A stretch of DNA of 64,000 nucleotides from Larkinella insperata (GTDB lineage Bacteria; Bacteroidota; Bacteroidia; Cytophagales; Spirosomataceae), in NCBI RefSeq assembly GCF_026248825.1, contig NZ_CP110973.1, forward strand, positions 1,922,001 through 1,986,000. The letters run 5' to 3'. Positions 42,698 to 53,725 of this stretch are shown here, in pieces. Both the position numbers and the translations under genes were made by a program. Below the pieces are notes generated by a model. That model was not told where the DNA came from and made no database searches. It saw only the letters and a list, made by a program, of their open reading frames with translations. The number at the start of each line of letters is the position of its first letter. Positions within the stretch are counted from its first letter, which is position 1.

Positions 42698-43783
42698 TTA
42701 CAGAACTTTGATGGTTTCCGGCACTAGTTTCTTCAGACGCGAATGGGCGATAAAACGCCGGGCGACCGTAAAGCGATAGTTACCTGTGTGCAACGTATAT
42801 TGATAGAGCGGGTTGCGCACCATTACCGAACCATTGATCCAGCCCAGCGTTACGCACCACCGGTTGCTGTTGTAACCGCCCACCACCTGAAAGTGCAGAT
42901 CGGGCCGCACGTTGCTCCGGATTTGATCCCGGTTTTCGAATAATTCCTTGCTAAAAGTTGCGTTCAGATTGCCCATCAGCGCGGCCGTGGCAAACCAGTG
43001 TTGCCGGTAGACGAACGTGTACGCGTAGCCCGCACTGGGTCCAAGTTTCAAAAACCGCATCCGGCGCACGGCTTCGTCCGGGAAAGTGGGCCGGACGCGT
43101 TCAGGAACCAGCGCGCTGTCGCCCCGCACAATACCGTAATAGACCTGAAAACCGGCCAGCCAAGTGCCCGCCGACCGCTTCTGCCACTCGTTCTGAACGA
43201 AAGAAGCCCGGAACGAAAACCGCCGGAAATTGAATACCCGCCGAATGCCCACCCCCACCAGATTCACCCGCAGGTCGGGGCGGTGGTAATAAAGCTCCGG
43301 GCTGGCCGCGGCATTTCCGCGGGGCGTCAGAAAGTAGCCGTTGTAAAACTGGGCTACCCCGTCAAGTACCCACTTTCGCGTATATACGTGCGTTTGAAGG
43401 TCGATATTCTTCGTCTCTCCCTTGCCGTTGTTTTTGTTCAGAAACGACAAACCATACGCCATGTTTACCGTCAGGGCGTTGAACGTTGCTCCGATGCCCA
43501 GATTCAGCGGGGCATTGGGCAGAAACCGCAGCACCGGAGCATCCGTGGTTGGCGTCGATAGATTGAAGGAGGTGTATTTCTGGGAAATGTACGCCCGGCC
43601 GGTCAGCTTGCCGGGAAAAGTACGAACATAGGCCGAATCAATGTCGGGTCGAAAGCGATCCTGGGCCGGAGCCGCTGAAGCCAGAAGCAGCAGCAGGATC
43701 GTACCGAGGCTGAGCCGCCAAAATGAAAACGCCGGGTGGCGAAGATCGGCGAGCGCGTGGCCGACCGTTGTGCCTTGCTTCAT
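42698..43783 (-). CDS. DUF4421-like outer-membrane protein
   Basis: 361 residues. A long basic N-terminal region and hydrophobic signal (about 22-40, ending APAQ), then DSAYVRTFPGKLTGRAYISQ and repeated amphipathic strands ending in an aromatic, basic C-terminus. This fits a Bacteroidota outer-membrane barrel family of unknown role (DUF4421, assigned from memory). The ATG overlaps the stop of the AsmA-like gene by four bases (ATGA), so translation is coupled. It may contribute to outer-membrane assembly along with AsmA. Confidence 0.7.
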   Translation of the reverse strand: MKQGTTVGHALADLRHPAFSFWRLSLGTILLLLLASAAPAQDRFRPDIDSAYVRTFPGKLTGRAYISQKYTSFNLSTPTTDAPVLRFLPNAPLNLGIGATFNALTVNMAYGLSFLNKNNGKGETKNIDLQTHVYTRKWVLDGVAQFYNGYFLTPRGNAAASPELYYHRPDLRVNLVGVGIRRVFNFRRFSFRASFVQNEWQKRSAGTWLAGFQVYYGIVRGDSALVPERVRPTFPDEAVRRMRFLKLGPSAGYAYTFVYRQHWFATAALMGNLNATFSKELFENRDQIRSNVRPDLHFQVVGGYNSNRWCVTLGWINGSVMVRNPLYQYTLHTGNYRFTVARRFIAHSRLKKLVPETIKVL

Positions 43784-46614
43784 CGGGCAAAGGTGGTGTC
43801 AATTTTATGGCGGCTCAGTTCGGCCTTCCATTCGTAATGTAACGATTTTCGCTGGGCTTCAAAGTCCCGGCGGCCAAACATTTTCATTCGATACTTGCCG
43901 AGGTCGCGGTGCAGCAGCAGGTGATTTTTCAAACCGCCGGTCATTCGGGTAGAATCCCCCTCCTGAATCTGGCGAATGCGCCGTTTGTTGTTGCCAAAGA
44001 GCAGGTCCGTCAGGCTGATTTCGACCAGAAAAGCCGCTTTTTTGTTGAGCGTGTAATCGCCATCCAGGTGAAGGTACGAAAGATTGCTGGTTAGGTTCAG
44101 GTCCGGCATCAGAATCCGGTTCTTGTGCAGCAGAAACTGAGCATCAACGTCTTCAAAATAAATGTGGCTGGTTTTGGCTTTCGGCAAAAACCGCAACGCC
44201 TGCTGAATGGGCTGCACTTCAATCAGCTCCATCTGCCGGACCTCGGCTTTTGTGTAGGCCGTTGTTTTGTTCATATCCGGCAGAAAATCTTTGTCCAGCT
44301 CGGTCCGCAGCGTCATCGAGCAATCTACGTTGCCGCGGATGTTTTCGCTCTTCAGCACGTCGATCTGCATTTCTTCAGCCGCCCGGAAAAGCTGGTATAA
44401 ATCCATTTTCTGCAGCGTCACGTTGAGTTTAACCGGAATGCCCTTGACCTCATCCAGCTTCATCAACCCGCGCGCCCCCAGCCGCCCCCCGAAAGCATTC
44501 ATCGTCAGTCGTTCGAGCTGCGCGGTTTCGTCTTTGATGACCGTCTTCACGCCAAAGTCGTGTCCCCGAAGCGCGTTGTAATCCAGCTTGCGGGCCTTCA
44601 CCTCAATATCAAACTGGTAATCACTGATCAGAGACTTCCGCTTCTGCGCAGTCGGCCGTTTGTACGTGGCCTGCATACTGTTCAGGCCGGACAGCAGGCT
44701 CAGCAGCCGTTGCAGCTTCAGTTGGTCGTACGACAGGCTCAAAGCCGCGTATGGTTCCTGAATACCATCCTGGTTTAGTTGAAAATGCCCCAGCCCCGCG
44801 ATTTTACCGCCCAGTGTCGTCTGACATAACAACTGCGGAACGCGAACTTCCTCGCCCTTCTTGTTAATCACAAACGACATATCCTTTAAATCTTCACCCG
44901 ATGGCAGCCGAATGCGATCAATCCGGAAAACGGCCGAATACTCCGTACCGAATAATAGCCCCGCCAGGAGGCTGTCCGTTGCGGTCGGAATTTTCTTCGG
45001 GGTTGATGGGCGGGATCTGGCCGGGATAGGTTTCGAGAAATCCAGTTCCTGCCAGTGGGCCGCCAGTTTGGTCCGAACCGGGTGCGTAGCCTGATTGCCG
45101 CCTAGGGCAAACCGCAGCAGGTTCGTCACTTCCCCGTTTATTTTAAATGCCCGGCCTTCCATTTTCCCGACGACCTCCTGAATCCGAAGCATGTTGTTTT
45201 CCGGAATAAAATGGATATCAGCACGGAGCGCCGTACACCGCCCGGACGGTTTCGGAAACAGCAGACAGCCATCTTTAATGCGAAGCGTTCCCTGCCAGAA
45301 CGGCTCGACCGGCGACGGGTTGATCACGTTCGAATACAACAACGGACTCCGAACGGCCAGATTGATGGAAGCCGTGCCACGGTATAGCGAGTCGCCGGGC
45401 CAATTCATGAGCTGCGCCAGTTGCATGAGCGACAGATTACCGCGCATGGTAGCGTCGACGACGGGCGAAACCAGATTGGTCAGCGTACCCTTCATGGCCA
45501 GCGTATCGGCCCCGCACTGCAACTGAAATTGCTGCAGGGTCAGGACGGAAGTTTCGCGAGCGTTGGCGGAGCCGTTGTTCCAGTTACCCCGCAATTGAAC
45601 GGTTTGGAAAATTACCGGAGTTTTGGGCCATCGGTAATTCCGGGCCAGTAGCCGGAAACTGATTTCGTTGTGCGCCCGTACGGTTGCACTGCTCCGTCCG
45701 TGCATCCGAAACTGAAATGCCACATTTCCTTTAAAAGCCGTGTCGCCCGCGTACCGTTTGAGCGAATCGGGCAGCAAAGCCGCCAGAAACTCTTGCGCCG
45801 GCTGAACACCCCGCATTCCGATGTCCAAATCAGTACCTTGCTTTTCGGGAAGTTTGCGGTGGCTGCCGGTCAGGACGACGGGAGCACCGTTGACCACGAC
45901 TTGGCTTTGGCTAAATCGCCCAGTTTTGGTCGCCGGATTATACGCATAGTGAACGCTGGCCTGAAAAGGCTGATTCCGAAACAGGGTCAGCGTCCGGTTT
46001 TTAACGTATTCAATGGTGCCACCGAGCGTACCTTTTAGCTGCAATCCTTCTTTAACCAGCTTCCCGCTCAGGTCGGCTTGCTGGATGTGCATGGAAAAGG
46101 CGTTCTTTTTGTAGCCATTTACGACGGTTACGGTCGCATCTTCAATGCGTATTTCGGGAATTCCCACCGAATGCCCGTGCTCGCGGTCGGAACGGCTTTC
46201 GGTTTTCCAGGTCAGGGCTGATTTCTGCCCGGTCGAGTCGACCCATTGTTTGTACCGGATTCCCTTCAGAACTATTTTCCGCACGGTACGGCTTTCCCGA
46301 AATAAATCGGTGGTGCTGATGACCAGATGGGCCTGATCGATCCCGACAATTTCCATCGGCTTTTGCCGGTGGTTATCCGTAATCGAGACGTTGGTCAGTT
46401 GAATGGCTAAATGGGGAAAGTGGCTAAGTAATGAAAATTTCACCCCAAAGTCCGCCAGCCGCTGTTCCGAATGGCTGGCAAATTCTTCCCGGACGGCCAG
46501 AATAACTCGTTCTTTATAGACGGTTGTCAGCAAGAGCGGAAATAGCAAGCTCACCAGCAAAGAAACCCCTGCCGCGGCCAGTACTACTTTTATCCAGTGC
46601 GCAACTCTCGCCAT
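43780..46614 (-). CDS. AsmA-like family protein
   Basis: 944 residues. One N-terminal membrane helix (about 7-32) and then a long periplasmic part made of repeated beta strands, with the AsmA start pattern around LADFGVKFSLLSHFPHLAIQ and ITDNHRQKPMEIV, and the C-terminal AsmA_2-like region (GGRLGARGLMKLDEVKG). AsmA-like proteins form long grooves thought to move phospholipids between membranes. Its stop overlaps the start of a DUF4421-like barrel gene by four bases. This pairing of a lipid bridge with a barrel protein is the interesting aspect. Confidence 0.83.
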   Translation of the reverse strand: MARVAHWIKVVLAAAGVSLLVSLLFPLLLTTVYKERVILAVREEFASHSEQRLADFGVKFSLLSHFPHLAIQLTNVSITDNHRQKPMEIVGIDQAHLVISTTDLFRESRTVRKIVLKGIRYKQWVDSTGQKSALTWKTESRSDREHGHSVGIPEIRIEDATVTVVNGYKKNAFSMHIQQADLSGKLVKEGLQLKGTLGGTIEYVKNRTLTLFRNQPFQASVHYAYNPATKTGRFSQSQVVVNGAPVVLTGSHRKLPEKQGTDLDIGMRGVQPAQEFLAALLPDSLKRYAGDTAFKGNVAFQFRMHGRSSATVRAHNEISFRLLARNYRWPKTPVIFQTVQLRGNWNNGSANARETSVLTLQQFQLQCGADTLAMKGTLTNLVSPVVDATMRGNLSLMQLAQLMNWPGDSLYRGTASINLAVRSPLLYSNVINPSPVEPFWQGTLRIKDGCLLFPKPSGRCTALRADIHFIPENNMLRIQEVVGKMEGRAFKINGEVTNLLRFALGGNQATHPVRTKLAAHWQELDFSKPIPARSRPSTPKKIPTATDSLLAGLLFGTEYSAVFRIDRIRLPSGEDLKDMSFVINKKGEEVRVPQLLCQTTLGGKIAGLGHFQLNQDGIQEPYAALSLSYDQLKLQRLLSLLSGLNSMQATYKRPTAQKRKSLISDYQFDIEVKARKLDYNALRGHDFGVKTVIKDETAQLERLTMNAFGGRLGARGLMKLDEVKGIPVKLNVTLQKMDLYQLFRAAEEMQIDVLKSENIRGNVDCSMTLRTELDKDFLPDMNKTTAYTKAEVRQMELIEVQPIQQALRFLPKAKTSHIYFEDVDAQFLLHKNRILMPDLNLTSNLSYLHLDGDYTLNKKAAFLVEISLTDLLFGNNKRRIRQIQEGDSTRMTGGLKNHLLLHRDLGKYRMKMFGRRDFEAQRKSLHYEWKAELSRHKIDTTFAR

Positions 46615-46690
46615 TGCTTTTAAAAACCGTCTTTACAATCGACACAAGTCCGGTTTTACTAAAACAAGTGTTACTGGCACACTGTTCGGC

Positions 46691-47530
46691 CTACAGGATG
46701 ATCGTTCGGTTCTGATGGATAAAAACCCGGTCGTTGAAGACCAGTTTCAGCGCCTGTGACAGCACGATTTTCTCGACATCCTTGCCTTCGGTCGCCATGT
46801 CGGCCGCCGTATGCCGGTGATCCACTTCCTTAATATTCTGGGCAATAATGGGCCCTTCGTCGAGGTCGTTGTTTACAAAATGGGCCGTCGCCCCAATAAT
46901 TTTGACGCCCCGGTCGTAGGCCTGCCGGTACGGGCTGGCGCCCATGAACGCGGGCAGAAAAGAATGGTGAATATTGACAATACGGTTGGGAAAATGGCTG
47001 ACGAACGCGGGTGTCAGCACGCGCATGTATTTGGCCAGCACAATGTATTCCGGCTCATAAATCGACAGCGTCCGCAGCAAGGCTTCCTCGTGTTCTTCCC
47101 GGGTACGGTGTTCGTGGGTAACAAAATGAAAGGGAATGCCGAATTTGCTGACCAACGATTGCAGGGAATTGTAATTGCTGACCACGGCCAGAATGTCGGC
47201 GTCCAGCTCGTTGAAGGCGTATCGGATGAGCAGTTCCGCCAAACAATGATGTTCTTTTGTAACAAAAACGATAATATTTTTCTTTTTTTTAGGATTAATG
47301 CGCAGATTAATCCCAGACGGCAAGGTCTCCCGTAATTTGTCGGACAAAACAACGGAATCGTAGTTACCTTCGAACTCGGTTCGCATGAAGAACTGCCGGT
47401 CGGGACTTACGTATTCGTCGTTTCGGATGATGTTCAGATTGTGGTGGGCCAGTACTCCGGTAACGCGGTGAATAAGCCCCGTGCTGTCGGGACCGTCCAT
47501 TAACAAAATGTGACGAGTTTCGGCGGACAT
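46691..47530 (-). CDS. purU: Formyltetrahydrofolate deformylase
   Basis: 279 residues. An N-terminal ACT domain (about 8-85; LMDGPDSTGLIHRVTGVL) and a formyltransferase-like hydrolase domain (90-279). The catalytic triad-like Asn-His-Asp region reads NIHHSFLPAFMGASPY and DEGPII. It hydrolyses 10-formyltetrahydrofolate to formate and tetrahydrofolate to balance one-carbon pools. Divergent from the glycogen synthase gene, with 184 bases between; TAACTTTC upstream is a near-match promoter box. Confidence 0.93.
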   Translation of the reverse strand: MSAETRHILLMDGPDSTGLIHRVTGVLAHHNLNIIRNDEYVSPDRQFFMRTEFEGNYDSVVLSDKLRETLPSGINLRINPKKKKNIIVFVTKEHHCLAELLIRYAFNELDADILAVVSNYNSLQSLVSKFGIPFHFVTHEHRTREEHEEALLRTLSIYEPEYIVLAKYMRVLTPAFVSHFPNRIVNIHHSFLPAFMGASPYRQAYDRGVKIIGATAHFVNNDLDEGPIIAQNIKEVDHRHTAADMATEGKDVEKIVLSQALKLVFNDRVFIHQNRTIIL

Positions 47531-47714
47531 GAACGAATTGATAATTTGAAAGTTATTGTAAAAATAGTAAAATCACCGCGCTAATCGCCTTTGCCAAAGG
47601 GAATGTGCCATTTGTGATTGGTAGTAAAAACATAATAATCCGTAAACAGTCTTCTTACTGTTGCTCGGGTAAGTAAAAAAAGGTAGGTTAGCCACCCCTA
47701 AAAATTGTATAGCA

Positions 47715-49529
47715 TTGGAATCGTTGCTCTCTGCATCTAAGCGAAAGTTGCTCATTGAAGCCGCCTGGGAAGTGTGTAACCAGGTAGGCGGTATTTATAC
47801 GGTTATTCGGTCGAAAGTGCCGTCGATGGTTGAAAAGTGGGATAACGACTACATCCTGCTCGGCCCGTATTTTCCCCAGCGGGCGGCTGTTGAATTCGAA
47901 CCCATCACGCACGACGACGGTACCGAAATCGGTCGGGTGGTGCAGAGTATGCGGTCGCGGGGCCTCGATGTTCAATACGGTTACTGGCTCATTACCGGTA
48001 AGCCCCGGGTGGTGCTTTTTGGCATTCAAAGCCTGGGGGCCGGTCTGGATCAGGTTAAATACGGACTCTGGCAACGGCACGGCATCTCCACCCTGGGCGT
48101 TGAAGACCTGGTAAATCAGGTGGTCGGGTTCGGGGAGATGATCCGACTATTTCTGACCGAACTGGCCGAAGAAAGCGCCCGCCATGTCGACATTACGGTC
48201 CACTTCCACGAGTGGATGGCCAGCAGCGGTTTACCGGATCTACGCCAGGATAACGTCAAAATCGCGACGGTTTTCACGACCCACGCGACGATGCTCGGCC
48301 GCTATCTGGCACAGAATGAATCCGGTTTTTACGGAAAACTCCCCTTTTTCGACTGGCAACGCGAAGCCAAGCACTACAACATTGAAGCGCAGGCTACCAT
48401 TGAACGGCTTTCGGCCCAGCTATGCCATGTTTTCACCACCGTCAGCGACGTAACCGCCCGCGAGTGCGAAGTTTTCCTGGGCCGCATTCCCGACTTGATT
48501 CTGCCCAATGGCCTCAACATTGTCCGGTTTACGGCGGTGCACGAATTCCAGAACCTGCACGTCAAGTACAAGGAGCGGATTCACGAGTTTATCATGGGGC
48601 ACTTCTTCCAGAGTTATTCGTTTGACCTGGAAAAGACGTTGTATTTTTTCACCTCAGGACGGTTTGAATTCAGTAACAAAGGCTACGACCTGACGCTCGA
48701 AGCCCTCGCCCGTCTGAATTATAAAATGCAGGAAGCCAACATGGACACCACGGTGGTGATGTTCATGATTACCAAACAGCCGTTCCGGTCCGTCAACCCC
48801 GATGTTCTGCACAGCCGCGCCCTGCTGGACGAAATTCAGGAAACCTGCAAAGCCATCGAAAACGAATTGGGAAATAAACTATTCCTGAGTGCGGCTTCGG
48901 GCGAAGACATCAACCTGCCGGATTTGAACCAGTTTGTGGATGAATACTGGCGGCTCCGGCTCCGGCGAACCATTCAAAGCTTTAAGACCAAAAACCTGCC
49001 CCCGTTTGTAACGCACGATCTGGTTCAGGAAGACGATATGGTGCGGTTTATCCGGCAGATTCAGCTGGTCAACAACGCCCACGACCGGGTGAAAGTCGTT
49101 TACCACCCGGACTTTATTTCGTCGACCAACCCGCTCTTCGGGCTGGATTACGGCCAGTTTGTGCGGGGTTGTCACCTGGGCGTTTTCCCAAGCTATTACG
49201 AACCCTGGGGCTACACGCCACTGGAATGCGTGGTGCGCGGTATTCCGACCGTCACGAGCGATTTGTCCGGTTTTGGCGACTTTATCATGCAGATCATGCG
49301 CGATTACGAAAACCGGGGCATTTACGTTGTCAACCGCAAAACGCAGACGTTCAACGAAGCCGCCGAACAACTGGCCAACATTCTGTTCCGGTTTGTCCGG
49401 CTCTCGCAGCGCGACCGCATTACGCAGCGCAACCGCGTGGAGAACATTGCGGAAGTCTTCGACTGGACCAACCTCCGCTCCTACTACGATACCGCCCACG
49501 ATCTGGCCCTGAAGCGCCGGAAACCGTGA
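47715..49529 (+). CDS. Glycogen synthase, eukaryote-type (GT3)
   Basis: 604 residues. LLIEAAWEVCNQVGGIYTVI, with the UDP-glucose-binding GGIYTV loop, and the C-terminal acid motif PWGYTPLECVVRGIPTVTSD are marks of the animal and fungal GYS family (GT3), unlike bacterial GlgA (GT5). It would extend alpha-1,4-glucan from UDP-glucose. No ATG is in frame between the upstream stop at 47670 and the conserved start of the domain; the start is TTG at 47715. Convergent with the DUF349 gene across a 25-bp inverted repeat. Confidence 0.9.
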   Translation: MESLLSASKRKLLIEAAWEVCNQVGGIYTVIRSKVPSMVEKWDNDYILLGPYFPQRAAVEFEPITHDDGTEIGRVVQSMRSRGLDVQYGYWLITGKPRVVLFGIQSLGAGLDQVKYGLWQRHGISTLGVEDLVNQVVGFGEMIRLFLTELAEESARHVDITVHFHEWMASSGLPDLRQDNVKIATVFTTHATMLGRYLAQNESGFYGKLPFFDWQREAKHYNIEAQATIERLSAQLCHVFTTVSDVTARECEVFLGRIPDLILPNGLNIVRFTAVHEFQNLHVKYKERIHEFIMGHFFQSYSFDLEKTLYFFTSGRFEFSNKGYDLTLEALARLNYKMQEANMDTTVVMFMITKQPFRSVNPDVLHSRALLDEIQETCKAIENELGNKLFLSAASGEDINLPDLNQFVDEYWRLRLRRTIQSFKTKNLPPFVTHDLVQEDDMVRFIRQIQLVNNAHDRVKVVYHPDFISSTNPLFGLDYGQFVRGCHLGVFPSYYEPWGYTPLECVVRGIPTVTSDLSGFGDFIMQIMRDYENRGIYVVNRKTQTFNEAAEQLANILFRFVRLSQRDRITQRNRVENIAEVFDWTNLRSYYDTAHDLALKRRKP

Positions 49530-49546
49530 ACTCGGTAAGCGAATAA

Positions 49547-49609
49547 AGACAAAAGACAAGAGAGTAAAGAAAACCGTATTGGAATTCTTTACTCTCTTGT
49601 CTTTTGTCT
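49547..49609. terminator. Perfect 25-bp inverted repeat between convergent genes
   Basis: Arms at 49547-49571 and 49585-49609 are perfect reverse complements over 25 bases; the loop is 13 bases (49572-49584). The left arm is almost all purine, mainly A and G. It lies 17 bases after the glycogen synthase stop and 13 before the DUF349 stop, so it may terminate both. It is an extreme example of the post-gene repeats in this window. Confidence 0.75.
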
Positions 49610-49622
49610 ACCTTCTATCTTC

Positions 49623-50993
49623 TCAGTACTGATTCAACTCTTTATTAAACTCCACCAGTATCTGTTCTTTCATAGCAATTTTGCGCTTTTGGGTATTCAC
49701 CTTGTTCATCATCATCTTATCAGCCTCCTCATTTCCCGGGCGTCCCATGCTGTCCATGCTGCTCATTGACATGGCCAGATCGCTTTTTTCGCGACGAACC
49801 AGATACTCCAGTTCCCGAACTTTCGTCCGCAACTGCTCCGAACGGCTTTTGAGCTCAAAAGCCGGGTATTTGCGGGTGATTACACGTTCGAGATAGTTTA
49901 ATTCAAAAATCTTATCACAGGCGGAGCGGAACCGATCGGCGACGGTTTTGTCGACCAGTTTAAACGGAATCTTGATTTCCTTCCACTGGTTGAGCAATTG
50001 TTTCGCCCGGTCGGCGGCCGCTGGGATGTCAGACTGTTTAGCCAGTTTCTCCACTTCGTCGGCCATTTTCATCTGCTGTTCTACGCGCGGGTCAATCCGG
50101 ACTTTCGGCTGGATACCCCGCGCCAGGTTGTAGCGATCGAAAACGGTTTTGGTGGCCCGACGGTATTTTTTGAGGATCTTGCCGGATTTTTTGATCGGCA
50201 CTTCACCCACTTCTTTCCACTCGTTGTTCAGGTTCCGAATCAGGTGGTAAGCTTCCGTCAGCACCTTCATGTACCGTTCTTCGGCAATGTTGGCACGTTC
50301 AAGGGCTTCCCCTTCCAGACCGTCGCGTTTGAACGGACGGCTGCGATCGGCTTCGTAGATCGTCCGCACCGCCCGTTCCGCCTGCGCAATCAGGCTATCG
50401 TAGCGGTCCATGCGCTCCTGAATCACCTTGTTTTGCTCATTGAAGAACTCGCGCCGACGCTGGAAAAACCCGTCTAACGTTTCGCCGAAACGTGTTTCGA
50501 TGGTTTCGTCCAGTTCTTTGTCGACCGGGCCAGTTTTGATCCACTTTAACTTAATTTCCTGGAGCTTCTCGGCGGTTTCCTTCCATTCGCTGTTGTCAGC
50601 AACGGATTCGGCTTCGGCCAGCAACGCTTGCTTGATTTCAAGGTTTTTGAGCTGGTTCGTCCGAATCAGTTCCACCAGTACTTCTTCCAGCTCATCGAGC
50701 CGGTTCAACAACGGAATGAAGTTACCGATGGCATCGAAATTCAGGAGTTTTTTCCGCAACTGAACAAGTTTTGTCAGGTAGGACCCTTTATTCTGGGCCT
50801 CCTGAACTTCCTGCTCGAGTTGGTTTACCTTGTTTTCGGCAATTGTAAACCTGTTTTTGAAATAATCGAGCGCTTCCTGTTCTGTGCGTTTCACTTCACC
50901 GATTTGCCGGTCCGGATAGCTGAGGTAGCCCGATAAGAATACCTTTCCGTCTTTGACGTAACCGTATTCGTCTACCAATTGAGCCTGTTCCAT
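49623..50993 (-). CDS. DUF349 domain protein
   Basis: 456 residues, highly charged and predicted mostly helical, with several DUF349 repeats (for example ELVRTNQ---NSEWKETAEKLQEIKLKWIKTGP, IRNLNNEWKEVGEVPIKKSG, LLNQWKEIKIPFK). The recurring W-K-x-G-P/V/P pattern defines the repeat. No enzyme motifs. DUF349 proteins are thought to be RNA or nucleotide related but are poorly known. It is divergent from ettA. Confidence 0.88.
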   Translation of the reverse strand: MEQAQLVDEYGYVKDGKVFLSGYLSYPDRQIGEVKRTEQEALDYFKNRFTIAENKVNQLEQEVQEAQNKGSYLTKLVQLRKKLLNFDAIGNFIPLLNRLDELEEVLVELIRTNQLKNLEIKQALLAEAESVADNSEWKETAEKLQEIKLKWIKTGPVDKELDETIETRFGETLDGFFQRRREFFNEQNKVIQERMDRYDSLIAQAERAVRTIYEADRSRPFKRDGLEGEALERANIAEERYMKVLTEAYHLIRNLNNEWKEVGEVPIKKSGKILKKYRRATKTVFDRYNLARGIQPKVRIDPRVEQQMKMADEVEKLAKQSDIPAAADRAKQLLNQWKEIKIPFKLVDKTVADRFRSACDKIFELNYLERVITRKYPAFELKSRSEQLRTKVRELEYLVRREKSDLAMSMSSMDSMGRPGNEEADKMMMNKVNTQKRKIAMKEQILVEFNKELNQY

Positions 50994-51064
50994 TATTTTA
51001 CTCTTTAAGACTGAGCTATGGGTTTAATTGTTGATATTTGCCACCTACAAAAGTAACCAAAACC

Positions 51065-52732
<1,668 letters not shown>

Positions 52733-52752
52733 ACAAGCTGAACGGTCTCGAA

Positions 52753-52824
52753 CGGAGATTGCACGGATTATAGGATGTAGCTGAATCTTTCTCCTGGTTA
52801 ATTCTTAAATCCGTGTGATCTCCG
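52753..52824. repeat. Inverted repeat between ettA and the aminotransferase gene
   Basis: CGGAGATTGCACGGATT (52753-52769) pairs with AATCCGTGTGATCTCCG (52808-52824), 17 bases with two mismatches. A 38-base loop lies between. Confidence 0.6.
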
Positions 52825-52844
52825 CTCAGAAATCAGGATAGGGT

Positions 52845-53663
52845 ATGTACGGTTATTTCAACGGCTCCATTCTTCCCGTCGAGCAAATTGCCTTTGGCAT
52901 TACGGATCTTGGCTTGCTGCGCGGCTTCGGATTATTCGATTATTTCCGCACCTACAACGGTCGGCCCTTTCAGTGGGACTGGTACTGGGAACGGTTTGCC
53001 AATTCGGCGGCCAAAATGCACTTGCCCGTACCGATCAACAAAGAAGAAGCTCACCGGGTGGTTCTGGAGCTGATTGATAAATGCAACCTGCCGGACATCG
53101 CCGTACGGTTTGTCATGACGGGCGGTTACAGTCCCGACAGCATCAGCGTCGTCAGGCCCAACCTCCTGATGATGGCGGAAGAAATTCACCCCACCCCGCC
53201 GAACCAGTACGAAGAAGGCATCAAGGTGATTCTGGACGAATACGTCCGCGAAATGGCCGAAGTAAAAAGTACGGACTACAAACGGGTGATTCTGCTTGCT
53301 CAGGCCATCCGGTCGGCGCGGGCGTCGGACGTGTTGTACCACAAAAACGGCGAAATCAGCGAATTGAGCCGGAGTAACTTCTTTCTCTTTAAAGGGGATC
53401 GACTGATTACCCCCAACCGCCACATTCTGCACGGCATTACGCGCCGAACTGTCATGCACCTGGCCCAGAACGACTTTCAGGTTGAAGAAGGCCCCGTCAC
53501 GCTTTCCGACCTCTACGATGCCGACGAAGCGTTTACAACCAGTTCGACGAAGAAAGTCCTTCCGATTGTTCAGATCAGCGACCTCACCATTGGCGACGGA
53601 AAACCCGGCCAACGCACGCGGTTTTTGCTCGATGAGTTCAACGAACTGATCAAAAACTGGTAA
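52845..53663 (+). CDS. Class IV aminotransferase (branched-chain/D-amino acid/ADC lyase type)
   Basis: 272 residues. PLP-dependent fold IV. LLRGFGLFDYFRTYNGRPF opens the fold; the PLP lysine is probably in STDYKRVILLAQAIR (about 143-146), followed by SRASDVLYHKNGEISELSRSNFF and the DEAFTTSSTKKVLPI motif that binds the phosphate. Such enzymes include IlvE, D-amino acid aminotransferase and PabC; I cannot choose between them. Confidence 0.88.
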   Translation: MYGYFNGSILPVEQIAFGITDLGLLRGFGLFDYFRTYNGRPFQWDWYWERFANSAAKMHLPVPINKEEAHRVVLELIDKCNLPDIAVRFVMTGGYSPDSISVVRPNLLMMAEEIHPTPPNQYEEGIKVILDEYVREMAEVKSTDYKRVILLAQAIRSARASDVLYHKNGEISELSRSNFFLFKGDRLITPNRHILHGITRRTVMHLAQNDFQVEEGPVTLSDLYDADEAFTTSSTKKVLPIVQISDLTIGDGKPGQRTRFLLDEFNELIKNW

Positions 53664-53725
53664 GCATCAGAACCGGGATTTCCGTATCTTGCCAATTGAT
53701 CGAGACGACTTCAATTACTATTTCA

